From Deltaproteobacteria bacterium (lineage in GTDB: Bacteria > Desulfobacterota > Desulfarculia > Adiutricales > Adiutricaceae): a DNA stretch of 13,316 nt. The stretch lies in the NCBI GenBank assembly GCA_031269135.1, contig JAISZP010000230.1, forward strand, positions 1 through 13,316, given 5' to 3'. Positions 1 to 6,815 of the stretch are shown piece after piece; the stretch's first letter is position 1, and every line of letters starts with the position of its first letter. The notes below the pieces were generated by a model, which worked only from the letters and a program-made list of their open reading frames with translations, was not told the DNA's origin and made no database searches. The position numbers and the translations under genes are program-made.

Positions 1-222
1 GCCTATGCTGGTTTATCCCGGACGCCTTGCTTACGAAACCTTGCTTACGAAACCTTGTCTATGACGCTTTATCTATGACGCCTTGCTTATTAAACCTTGC
101 CTATGAAGTCTGTCTATGATGTTTTATCTATGACGCCTTGCTTTCGAAACCTTAGCGATGACGCTTTGTCTATAACACATCATCTATGACGCCTTGCTTA
201 TGAAACATTATCTATGAAACCC
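1..222. repeat. 14-bp tandem repeat array with 56-bp higher-order period
   Basis: About sixteen degenerate units of roughly 14 bp fill this stretch and run off the window edge. Two unit types alternate irregularly: CTATGACGCCTTGC and TTAYGAAACCTTGY. The first type recurs perfectly at 73-86, 128-141 and 184-197, and as a variant at 17-30. These are 56, 55 and 56 bp apart, so four 14-bp units form a higher-order period. The 14-bp period is not a multiple of three, and I see no sustained reading frame. There are no unique spacers between units, so it is not a CRISPR array. It lies beyond the hairpin downstream of tatB. The rest of the 323 bp before tatB (223-260 and 302-323) shows no gene. The function is unknown. 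Confidence 0.85.
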
Positions 223-260
223 GCAGCCGACGCGTATTATCCGGTCGCCATAAATATCCC

Positions 261-301
261 CAAGTCCATTTCCGGGCCGTCGCGGCCCGGAAATGGACTT
301 G
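261..301 (-). terminator. 19-bp perfect hairpin downstream of tatB (probable terminator)
   Basis: The arms 261-279 and 283-301 are exact reverse complements (19 bp) around a 3-nt TCG loop, with a GC-rich top (CCGGGCCG / CGGCCCGG). The hairpin starts 22 bp after the tatB stop codon, the position expected of an intrinsic terminator for the tatAB transcript. Neither strand has a clear run of T after the stem, so it is not a textbook Rho-independent terminator. It could instead act as a 3'-end-stabilising stem, a bidirectional terminator, or a protein-binding palindrome. The structure is certain; the terminator role is inferred. Confidence 0.6.
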
Positions 302-323
302 TTCTCTCAAGCTTAATCTCTCT

Positions 324-686
324 TTAGGGCTGAAGGCTGTCGCTTTGATCTTTTTCTGCGGCGAGTTTAACCTCTTTCCGAAGATCCGGAGCACTTATCG
401 AAGCGTCTTTCATCGTTGCAAGATCGCAAGCCTTTAATGCATCGTCGACTTCTTTTTTGATCGACGCCGGGACAGCTTTTAAGTCCGACAATTGCTTGGC
501 AAGTTTTTCCTTCTCCATGACGGCTAAATTATCTTCCACAACTTTAGTGAAATCCGCTTTTAGCTTCATCAGAAAGCTGTAAAACTTGGCGATCAATCTC
601 ATCACGCTGGGCAGTTTCTCCGGCCCCAACAACACCAGCGTCACCACAGCGATTACGGTCACTTCCGCCCAGTTCAAACCAAACAC
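324..686 (-). CDS. tatB: TatB-type twin-arginine translocase subunit
   Basis: This 120-residue protein has one N-terminal membrane helix (about residues 5-22), a conserved GPEKLP hinge (21-26), and then a long charged amphipathic and helical tail, the TatA/B/Hcf106 layout. Glu8 in the membrane segment and the longer acidic/lysine-rich tail favour TatB over TatA. TatB forms the signal-peptide receptor with TatC and recruits TatA to export folded proteins, often carrying Fe-S or molybdenum cofactors, across the cytoplasmic membrane. The start is GTG (684-686), preceded by AGGAG at 5-nt spacing; no better ATG precedes it. It lies 8 bp after tatA, so the two are probably cotranscribed. tatC is not present between here and the window edge. 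It could also be a second TatA-like paralogue. Confidence 0.8.
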   Translation of the reverse strand: MFGLNWAEVTVIAVVTLVLLGPEKLPSVMRLIAKFYSFLMKLKADFTKVVEDNLAVMEKEKLAKQLSDLKAVPASIKKEVDDALKACDLATMKDASISAPDLRKEVKLAAEKDQSDSLQP

Positions 687-694
687 AGCCGCTC

Positions 695-895
695 CTAAAC
701 CTTTGGTTCCCCGCTTTCCGGCGAGGTAGTCGCTTTAGTCTCTTTTCCTTCGGCATTTTCTTCTTGACCAGATACCGACTTGCGGAAGTTGCTCAGCCCT
801 CGGCCCAGACCTCTGCCTAACTCCGGCAGGCGCTTGCCGCCGAAGATGATAAGCACGACCAGTAAAATAATCAGCAGCTCTTTATAACCTACCAT
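695..895 (-). CDS. tatA: TatA-type twin-arginine translocase subunit
   Basis: This 66-residue protein has a short polar N-terminus, one membrane helix (about 6-18), the FGGKRLPELG hinge at 18-27, and then a glycine/arginine amphipathic helix and an acidic low-complexity tail. This is the standard TatA/E architecture. TatA oligomerises with TatBC to form the export path for folded Tat substrates. The ATG at 893-895 has a strong AAGGAG ribosome site 7 nt upstream. It is followed after 8 bp by tatB. A separate promoter candidate lies upstream (934-962), and 213 bp separate it from dml, so it is probably not part of the catabolic operon. None of the catabolic enzymes in the window shows an obvious Tat signal, so adjacency probably does not mean shared function. 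Confidence 0.9.
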   Translation of the reverse strand: MVGYKELLIILLVVLIIFGGKRLPELGRGLGRGLSNFRKSVSGQEENAEGKETKATTSPESGEPKV

Positions 896-933
896 TGTCA
901 GCTCCTTATGTTGAAATGCAGCGACCTGCTTCT

Positions 934-962
934 TTAGTATGGATAAAAACTAAATAAGTCAA
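934..962 (-). promoter_or_regulatory. Candidate sigma70-type promoter for tatAB
   Basis: On the minus strand a TTGACT hexamer (957-962) is followed by CATACT (936-941, 15-nt spacing) or TACTAA (934-939, 17-nt spacing). This would start transcription roughly 30-40 bases before the tatA ATG. The -35 match is good and the -10 is mediocre. The rest of the 213-bp gap between dml and tatA (896-1108) is AT-rich. I see no coding potential there and no convincing hairpin-plus-T-run terminator after dml. Confidence 0.4.
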
Positions 963-1108
963 GCCTCTCAGTTGGCTGTTTTAGTCTTTAATGATCTTAT
1001 TGCGCCATGAAATTATTTGATGCATATCGACGATGGCGATGCTAAACAAAATAATCATCCAAGACTTCATTTAAAAACTATATAGCAATTTTTTATCAAT
1101 AATAGATT

Positions 1109-1987
1109 CTATTTAGAAGCATTAGGCCCAAATTTATCCCCTAAAGCATTTATTTCGTTAAGACCGATTAAATCATTAAACTCGGTGAAGGTCACCATTT
1201 TATCCATCATATTTTTTGTCGTGCCTTCTTTTTTCAACGTGTTCATAAGATCTAGGACGGCTTTAGTCGTCAAATAGGTTGAAGCAGTCGGATAAATGAC
1301 GAGATCGAACCCGAGGGCTTCCAACTGGTCGTTGGGCAGCAGCGGGGTTCGTCCGCCTTCGACCATGTTGGCCATGGTCAGGCTCTCGGTGATGGTTTGG
1401 TTGAGGATCTTCATTTCTCCTTCAGATTCCGGAGATTCAAGGAAAATAATGTCGGCCCCGGCTTGCTGATAAGCCAAGGACCTATCCAGAGCTTCTTCGA
1501 AGCCTCTAGCCGTGCGGGCGTCGGTGCGGGCTATGATCATGAAGTCCGGGTCGAAACGAGCGTCGACGGCGGCTTTGATTTTACCGACCATCTCTTGCTT
1601 AGACACTATCTCGCGGCCGAGCATATGACCGCAGCGCTTCGGCGAAACTTGGTCTTCAAGCTGAATGGCCGCCACCCCCGCTCTCTGATAAGCCTTGACT
1701 GTGCGGACGACGTTGACGGCATTGCCGAATCCCGTATCGGCATCGGCTATGACAGGCAAAGTCGTCGCTTCGACCATGTTGGCGGCCCGGGCCAGCATCT
1801 CCGAAAAACAGATTAGACCGACATCCGGTCGCCCAAGATGGCTGGCGGCCTGACCGTAGCCGGTCATATAAATGGCCTCAAAGCCGGTTTTCTCTATTAT
1901 CCTGGCGGTTAAGACGTCATGAGCCCCAGGAGCGATCACCAATTTTTTTCGTTTGAAAAGTTCACGTAAAATCTTAGTCGAGGTCAT
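1109..1987 (-). CDS. dml: 2,3-dimethylmalate lyase (isocitrate lyase / PEP mutase superfamily)
   Basis: This 292-residue (beta/alpha)8 barrel enzyme is predicted to cleave (2R,3S)-2,3-dimethylmalate to propionate and pyruvate, the last step of nicotinate fermentation. Visible superfamily hallmarks are ADADTGFG (81-88, Mg-binding aspartates D82 and D84), QLEDQ (109-113), the catalytic loop KRCGH (117-121, with C119 as proton donor), and RTDAR (154-158). Sequence alone does not separate it cleanly from 2-methylisocitrate lyase (PrpB). The assignment rests on its place among mgm, mii, hmd, hgd, ena and hnr, none of which belong to the methylcitrate cycle, and on a length like the E. barkeri enzyme (about 290). 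The ATG overlaps the upstream MutL-like stop by one base (TAATG), with GGAGG close upstream, so translation is probably coupled. Confidence 0.82.
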   Translation of the reverse strand: MTSTKILRELFKRKKLVIAPGAHDVLTARIIEKTGFEAIYMTGYGQAASHLGRPDVGLICFSEMLARAANMVEATTLPVIADADTGFGNAVNVVRTVKAYQRAGVAAIQLEDQVSPKRCGHMLGREIVSKQEMVGKIKAAVDARFDPDFMIIARTDARTARGFEEALDRSLAYQQAGADIIFLESPESEGEMKILNQTITESLTMANMVEGGRTPLLPNDQLEALGFDLVIYPTASTYLTTKAVLDLMNTLKKEGTTKNMMDKMVTFTEFNDLIGLNEINALGDKFGPNASK

Positions 1988-3450
1988 TATTCCTCCATTT
2001 TCAAGTATTGTTTCACGAAATTTAAAGTCTGATTAGGATGGATTTTTCCTAAAAGTCCGACGGAATATAAAATATAATCATAGTCTAGGCGAAATTTCGG
2101 CTCTTGAGGAAAGAGAAAGTAACCTCGGTTTTGCAAAACGTCGCGCAGGAGTCCGAGGCCTTCGGCCTCAGGGCGGGAGGCGAAGAAACCGCCTACGCCC
2201 ACCACCCATTTTACGGAACGTAGATCCCGCCCCACCGGGCTGCCTGGAGGCAGTCCCAAGATGGGATTGTATTGGGTGAGCCAATAGCCGCTATGGCGTT
2301 TCAAGGCCGTCTCCAAAGCGGCGGCGGCTAAGGCGGCGTCAATTTCTTCTTCCCAGGCTCCGTCGGCCAGATGGGCGGCGTCTTTTTCCAAAGCGGAGAC
2401 GTAGAAGGCGAGTCTCTCTATTTCCTCTCTTGAAGCCGAGCCTGTCGATTGAGCGCCGATCAGCTTGTTCCGCCAAGCCAAAAGGCCTTGAGCGCCTACG
2501 GCTTCCACGATGCCTGAGGCGGAAACCCTCAATCCCAAGTTGCCTTCCACCGTGCGGAAGACGGCCTGTTTGTCGTTGTTGATTACTAGTCCCCGTTCTT
2601 CGGATCTCAAATCGTTTAGTTCCGGAATGACCGAGTGGACGTCGGTGGTCGCTCCGCCAAGATCCACGATAAGCACTCCGCCGACGCCTTTTTGTTCATG
2701 GGTTCCTAGGGCCATCAGTTCGGCGCTCATGAGAATGGCCGCTGGGGTGGGAATGACTTGCCCGCCGTCGACTAAGGCGGTCAATTCGGCGAGTCCCGGA
2801 GCCAAGGTGATCTGCCGAATGAATTCCTTATGGATGGCCTCCCTGGCCGGTCCTACCCGCAACTCATGTATGGTCGGCATTACATTGCCCACCCTGGTGC
2901 AATTCAGGCCATGGGCGCGCAAAAGTTCGGCGGCTTGAGGTTGAGCGACCACATTGCCGGCCAAGATGATTTGCGCCTTTAACCCAGCCCGAGCGATGAC
3001 GGCGGCGTTTTCCAATAGAGAGTCGCCGTCGCCCCCATCGGTCCCCCCGGCCAGAAGAATTATATCCGGCCTTATTTCCCTTAAAACTTCCAATCGGTAT
3101 TCTAAAGGTTCGTCATGGGAGACGACTTCCAGCACCCTGGCGCCGGCGTTCATGGCCACTTCCTTGGCCGCTTTGGCTGTGACGGTGGGCATGTAGCCCA
3201 TGGCCACCATCCGCAGGCCCCCTGCCGCGCTTGAGGAGGCCAGGACCCAAGATTTGGAAGGGGTGGAAGAGGCGTGAGGGTATTTGCGGTCAAGGTCGCT
3301 TCTAGCTTCGGCCAAACCTCGGGTGATGTCGTCAAGAGTGGTTTCGTATTGGGAACGACCGCAAAATTCCCATGATTCTCCGGCAAAATTAAAAGCGGAT
3401 AATTTGCTGTAGGTGCTGCCTACGTCATATACAAAATATTTTTCCGACAT
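1987..3450 (-). CDS. MutL/GlmL-family ATPase, probable chaperone/reactivase for 2-methyleneglutarate mutase
   Basis: This 487-residue protein of the GlmL/MutL family (PF13941, ASKHA ATPase fold) has nucleotide-binding motifs in order: YDVGSTYSK (8-16, phosphate-1), SSSAAGGLR (72-80), ILLAGGTDGG (131-140) and VDLGGATTD (262-270, phosphate-2). It is not the DNA-repair MutL. Family members sit next to adenosylcobalamin-dependent glutamate mutase (GlmL in clostridia) and are thought to protect or reactivate the B12 enzyme. The only B12 mutase in the window is mgm, which makes it the likely partner; that is inference. The gene sits between mii and dml, 357 bp after mii, with no clear Shine-Dalgarno before its ATG, so it may have its own promoter or other translational control. 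It overlaps dml by one base. Confidence 0.8.
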   Translation of the reverse strand: MSEKYFVYDVGSTYSKLSAFNFAGESWEFCGRSQYETTLDDITRGLAEARSDLDRKYPHASSTPSKSWVLASSSAAGGLRMVAMGYMPTVTAKAAKEVAMNAGARVLEVVSHDEPLEYRLEVLREIRPDIILLAGGTDGGDGDSLLENAAVIARAGLKAQIILAGNVVAQPQAAELLRAHGLNCTRVGNVMPTIHELRVGPAREAIHKEFIRQITLAPGLAELTALVDGGQVIPTPAAILMSAELMALGTHEQKGVGGVLIVDLGGATTDVHSVIPELNDLRSEERGLVINNDKQAVFRTVEGNLGLRVSASGIVEAVGAQGLLAWRNKLIGAQSTGSASREEIERLAFYVSALEKDAAHLADGAWEEEIDAALAAAALETALKRHSGYWLTQYNPILGLPPGSPVGRDLRSVKWVVGVGGFFASRPEAEGLGLLRDVLQNRGYFLFPQEPKFRLDYDYILYSVGLLGKIHPNQTLNFVKQYLKMEE

Positions 3451-3466
3451 ATTTAATTTTTTACTC

Positions 3467-3566
3467 TTGGACGTCGTTTCATTGGATGCCGTTTCCTGGA
3501 TATCTATTCATTGGATATCTGTTTTTGGATATCCGTTCTTGGATATCTATTATTGGACATCGTCGC
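3467..3566. repeat. Seven-copy 14-15-bp tandem repeat, core TTGGATATC
   Basis: The units start at 3467, 3482, 3497, 3511, 3525, 3539 and 3553. The consensus is about TTGGATATCTGTTC, with the outer copies more diverged (TTGGACGTCG, TTGGACATCG). Most copies contain the palindromic GATATC core, and the fifth copy has the perfect octamer GGATATCC (3527-3534). The array lies 17-116 bp upstream of the MutL-like start codon, so it would be in its leader or promoter region. It could be a multi-site regulator target or simple slippage-derived repeat; the sequence does not decide. Confidence 0.85.
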
Positions 3567-3696
3567 GACCGAAAAACGATTCGAATGATCAAGAGGCGAG
3601 GGCGATGAAATAGGAATGCGCCTTGGAAATTGCCGTGCCAGGGCGAGTTTCGCTCTCGCGGCGCAGCAGGATTTTTTCAAATATTTCAGGCGATGC

Positions 3697-3765
3697 GCTA
3701 TCCTTATGTAATGGGCTATCCTTAGGTGATCACTGTCCTTAGCAATACGCCGCCCTTAGGATGAC
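3697..3765. repeat. Four-copy degenerate 16-18-bp tandem repeat, core TCCTTAGG
   Basis: The units begin at 3697, 3715, 3733 and 3749. The first two share GCTATCCTTA exactly. The third has CTGTCCTTAG and the fourth GCCGCCCTTAGG. They lie 40-110 bp past the mii stop codon. The fourth unit overlaps one arm of the 3747-3783 inverted repeat. No coding potential is seen. The period differs from the 3467-3566 array but the style, short and degenerate, is the same. Confidence 0.65.
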
Positions 3766-3807
3766 TGTCTTGTTTTGCGGCGTTTTGATTTTCGTCGTCT
3801 CTGGCCG

Positions 3808-4941
3808 CTAAACTCTGACCAGCACTCGTCCTTCCATGATGCGTCTGGCGGTGCGAGGGAAAGCCGCCCTTTTGACCTGCTGGTCTATGACGGTCGCTTC
3901 AACCCCTAGGATTCCGCAAGGATGGCCTATGTTCACCAAATCGCCCCAATCGGAACGCATGGAGCGCACTTCGGCCACCACCGTGCCGGGGATGCTGGCC
4001 GCCACTCCGGTGCAGACCGAGCCTGTGCCGGCGTAGGTTTTGTGTAAAACCTGCATGAACATGTTTCTGGCGACGAAAGAGACGGAGTCGGCTTTGATGA
4101 CGGCGCCGGTGCTGTAAGAATAGTAGTCTGAAGGAGGGCTGACCACCGCAAGCATCGGGAAAGCGGGATTTTTCGCCAAAGCTTCCTGGGGAGACGCGGA
4201 CAGCCCCATGGCCACGGCGGCGGCGCCTCGGATAGCCTCAAGCTTGTCAAGGAGCGCTTTATCGCCGTCGAATTCTTTGGGTCCTTCAGTCCCTTTAAGG
4301 CCGAGATCCCGAGCTTTGACGAAGACCATGGCGTTGGCGCAATCGACCATAGAAACCTCGAACTTTCCCGCCTCGGTCTCCAAAATTTCTCTGACTTGGC
4401 CGCTCGGCAACAGTTTGCCGGTTGCCGAGCCTTTAGTGTCCGCGAAATCAAGCATGATTTTGGCGCCGGTCCCCGGCACGCCGTCGATGACGCAGTCCCC
4501 ATAAACCTCGGCTAACCCGTCCTTTACGGGAACTTCGGCCACAATCAATTTGCCGGTGTTGGTGTTGTGGATTCTCACGACAGTAATGGGCTCGACGGCC
4601 CTCACCAAGCCTTCGTCTATGGCGAAAGGTCCGACCCCGGAGGAAATATTGCCGCAATTTCCCGAATAATCGATGACCGGCGCCTTATAGCCGACCTGCC
4701 CGAAGGTGTAGTCCACATCGGCGTCCGGTCGGGAAGGCGGGCCGATTATAGCCAGCTTGCTGGTCAAGGGATCGGCCCCGCCGAGGCCGTCTATTTGTCG
4801 GATGTCGGGACTGCCGAAAATCGCTAAGATGGTCTTATCCCGCTGAGAACTGTCCGTCGGCAGGTGATTGGCTTTGATATAGATGCCTTTGCTGGTGCCG
4901 CCGCGGGCTATGACGCAGGGAACGCTTCTTTGTCGAGTCAT
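3808..4941 (-). CDS. mii: 3-methylitaconate delta-isomerase (PrpF superfamily)
   Basis: This 377-residue diaminopimelate-epimerase-fold (PrpF-like) enzyme is predicted to isomerise (R)-3-methylitaconate to 2,3-dimethylmaleate in the cytoplasm. With the chosen start, visible family motifs are [12 protein letters not shown] (8-19), [17 protein letters not shown] (46-62) and [17 protein letters not shown] (91-107). The serine, lysine and cysteine in these motifs (S17, K62, C96) are candidates for the active site. I start it at the ATG at 4939-4941, which overlaps the mgm stop as ATGA and has GGAG 8 nt upstream. An in-frame ATG at 4957-4959 would add six residues (377 to 383), but the family begins close to the PCV motif. 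A 2-methylaconitate isomerase (PrpF) would look similar; the adjacent methyleneglutarate mutase decides for Mii. Confidence 0.88.
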   Translation of the reverse strand: MTRQRSVPCVIARGGTSKGIYIKANHLPTDSSQRDKTILAIFGSPDIRQIDGLGGADPLTSKLAIIGPPSRPDADVDYTFGQVGYKAPVIDYSGNCGNISSGVGPFAIDEGLVRAVEPITVVRIHNTNTGKLIVAEVPVKDGLAEVYGDCVIDGVPGTGAKIMLDFADTKGSATGKLLPSGQVREILETEAGKFEVSMVDCANAMVFVKARDLGLKGTEGPKEFDGDKALLDKLEAIRGAAAVAMGLSASPQEALAKNPAFPMLAVVSPPSDYYSYSTGAVIKADSVSFVARNMFMQVLHKTYAGTGSVCTGVAASIPGTVVAEVRSMRSDWGDLVNIGHPCGILGVEATVIDQQVKRAAFPRTARRIMEGRVLVRV

Positions 4942-6800
4942 TTTGCTGCTCCAATACATTGTTTAGCCTCTAAGGCGTTTTCAATCCAATTGAGAAATTC
5001 TTTTTCTTCGGTGCCGGGGCCGAAAAAAGCCTCTACTCCGAGAAAGCCCGGGCCTTGAGTCCTGATCTTATCCTCGAAGAAAGAATGTTCCTCCTCTTTT
5101 TCGGAGATGCGTCCCCCGGCCACGACGATGATCTTGTCGCGGAGTCCCAGTTCGGTCAGGCGTTGACCGACTCGCGGAAACAGCGCTTGGCCCAGGCCAA
5201 GAAGATTGCTGACGCCGATTAGATCGGCTTTGCTTTCCGCCGCCACTTCAGCCACCGTCTCGGGCAAGTTCATGCCTCTCAAAAAGACGACTTCAAAGCC
5301 GGCTTTCTCCAGATTTTGCCTGGCCCAATTCACCCCTGAGACATGGGCGTCGGCGCCCACGGTCGCGAGAACGATTTTCTGCTTTCTGGTGGGAAGTTTG
5401 GATAAAACCGGTTTGGCGTCGGTGGTGGTGAAAGCGCATTTGGCCGGGTTCAGGCCAAGCGGCGAGTACCCGTCGAGGTATCGACGGATTGCGTCGGGGT
5501 CGCGATGGGTCTGCACGTGACGTTTCAGATCCCAGCCCCCGGCCTTGGGAGCGTCCATTAGTCCGCTTTTGCCGCCGGTGACTATTTTTTCGATCAGCGT
5601 TTCAACCTCATAACGGCGCCAGAATTTTTCATTGATTTCATTGGGCGCCGGAGTGTAGTTGAGTCCCAGAACCTTTTCCAGCACCTCCATCGATTCACGA
5701 AGAATTTCTTCTTTTCGCTCGTCGATGTAAGGATCGTTTATGGATACTTTATAAGTGTGAGCGAACACATCCTGGGCCGCCCAAATGGACTTGCCCATCG
5801 AAGCGCCGGTCGGGATGCCGACCGATTCCGCCGCCTTGGGGCGGAAGAAATCAGCCCCTCCAAGTTTGGCGATGATGGCCATTCGGGCGAAATGGGCCGC
5901 TTCCGCGATGAGATCCTTGGGAGGACTTTGAAAGGTTTCGGGAACCACTATCAGCGAGCCGCTCCAGATGGTCTCCTTGAAGGCCTGCATGAGGGCCAAG
6001 TCGGCCAACAGATTGATCCCGGCGACGTTCATCTGGATCGCCCCGAGTTCTCGAGGCAGACCGGATATGATGGCCAATCCTTCGGCTAGAAGGCACATGG
6101 CCAAAGCCATGCCGTCCGTGCCGTCGATATTGTTGAGGTGTTTATGCGATTCGATTTGAACGAACATATTGTTGTCGGCGCAAATTTCCAAAGCTTTATA
6201 TCCGTTCAGCACTTTTGTGTGATAATTATGAATGCCTCTGCCGCCGAAATGGACATGAATCACTGGGCCGATGTCCGTCCCGTCGAAGCCGGCGATAAGA
6301 GCGTTTAGAATGGAAAGGTGCGGCGTGTCGCCGGTGGCGTTGATTCTCATCGGATGGCGAACTCCGGCGCCTATCTCCACGAGCCGCCTTTCCCCGATTG
6401 GAGTGATTCCTCCCTTTCCCCTGGATTGTTCGATCAGCTCGAAGCCTTCCAGAGGATCGATATGACGAGTGGCTTCGGCATGGACGAAGTGAAAAATGTC
6501 CAAACCTAAGTTTTCTGCGACCGCGTACATGTCCAAGGCTTCTTTATAAGTTTCTTCCGCCGTGTTGCGACCGAGAATGGGGTTCATTATGGGGATGGAA
6601 GTAGCCTTGGCCTTTTTGGACAGTTCATAAATCCTGTAGCCGCCGCGTTCGACTCCGGCCACCACCCTGGGGTAAGGTCCGGGCAGTCCGTTTATCGAGC
6701 CATCGGGGCCGACGGAGGGCATCGGAACTCCGAAAGCTTTTTCGTAAGCCCGTAAAGATTCATTGTCTTGAAGAATTATTTTTTGGGTTTTTTCCTGCAT
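4938..6800 (-). CDS. mgm: Coenzyme B12-dependent 2-methyleneglutarate mutase
   Basis: This 620-residue adenosylcobalamin mutase is predicted to interconvert 2-methyleneglutarate and (R)-3-methylitaconate by radical rearrangement. The N-terminal two-thirds (about 1-460) is the barrel-type catalytic part. The C-terminal part (about 475-600) is a Rossmann-like B12 domain with the complete base-off/His-on signature: DAHVSG (484-489, cobalt-ligand H486), exactly 41 residues to SNL (531-533), and 28 residues to GG (562-563). The length is close to the E. barkeri enzyme (about 614). The ATG at 6798-6800 follows GAGAGG, and the gene begins 15 bp after hmd. Its stop overlaps the mii start (ATGA). The residue layout and neighbours exclude methylmalonyl-CoA mutase, and the catalytic and B12 parts are fused, unlike glutamate mutase. 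Confidence 0.92.
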   Translation of the reverse strand: MQEKTQKIILQDNESLRAYEKAFGVPMPSVGPDGSINGLPGPYPRVVAGVERGGYRIYELSKKAKATSIPIMNPILGRNTAEETYKEALDMYAVAENLGLDIFHFVHAEATRHIDPLEGFELIEQSRGKGGITPIGERRLVEIGAGVRHPMRINATGDTPHLSILNALIAGFDGTDIGPVIHVHFGGRGIHNYHTKVLNGYKALEICADNNMFVQIESHKHLNNIDGTDGMALAMCLLAEGLAIISGLPRELGAIQMNVAGINLLADLALMQAFKETIWSGSLIVVPETFQSPPKDLIAEAAHFARMAIIAKLGGADFFRPKAAESVGIPTGASMGKSIWAAQDVFAHTYKVSINDPYIDERKEEILRESMEVLEKVLGLNYTPAPNEINEKFWRRYEVETLIEKIVTGGKSGLMDAPKAGGWDLKRHVQTHRDPDAIRRYLDGYSPLGLNPAKCAFTTTDAKPVLSKLPTRKQKIVLATVGADAHVSGVNWARQNLEKAGFEVVFLRGMNLPETVAEVAAESKADLIGVSNLLGLGQALFPRVGQRLTELGLRDKIIVVAGGRISEKEEEHSFFEDKIRTQGPGFLGVEAFFGPGTEEKEFLNWIENALEAKQCIGAAK

Positions 6801-6815
6801 TGAGGCCTCTCTTTT

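Larger units (their letters stand above)
3451..3807. other. 357-bp non-coding gap between mii and the MutL-like gene
   Basis: I find no credible gene here. It holds a seven-copy 14-15-bp repeat (3467-3566), a four-copy degenerate 16-18-bp repeat (3697-3765) and a 7-bp inverted repeat with arms 3747-3753 and 3777-3783 about 25 bp after the mii stop. The last could be a weak terminator stem, but no T run follows it on the minus strand. A small GCGAG/CTCGC stem lies at 3643-3659. I could not pick a convincing promoter for the downstream MutL-like gene. In the E. barkeri cluster, dimethylmaleate hydratase genes would be functionally expected near here. This gap is far too short to hold them, and no remnants are visible. 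Confidence 0.7.

Noticed and set aside
1..222. Possible CRISPR array
   Set aside because: Units are directly adjacent 14-mers with no unique spacers, and they are too short and degenerate for CRISPR repeats.
212..394. 60-residue minus-strand open frame over the hairpin
   Set aside because: It crosses the 19-bp hairpin and the tatB 3' end, has no ribosome site or family likeness, and is a shadow.
1081..1108. Intrinsic terminator after dml
   Set aside because: There are A- and T-rich runs and a small CTATATAG palindrome, but no stable GC stem; I could not support a terminator.
3413..3613. 66-residue plus-strand open frame in the mii-MutL gap
   Set aside because: Its sequence is made by translating the 14-15-bp tandem repeats and it overlaps the start of the MutL-like gene. 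There is no coding signal beyond absence of stops.
3643..3659. GCGAG/CTCGC stem as a terminator
   Set aside because: A five-base stem without a T run on either strand is too weak to call.
3933..4502. 189-residue minus-strand frame within mii
   Set aside because: It is a shadow of mii in another frame, with no domain and a skewed Pro/Ser/Arg composition.
1109..4941. Methylcitrate-cycle operon (PrpB-like lyase plus PrpF-like isomerase)
   Set aside because: There is no methylcitrate synthase or dehydratase, and the adjacent methyleneglutarate mutase, Hmd, Hgd, Ena and Hnr genes all fit nicotinate fermentation.
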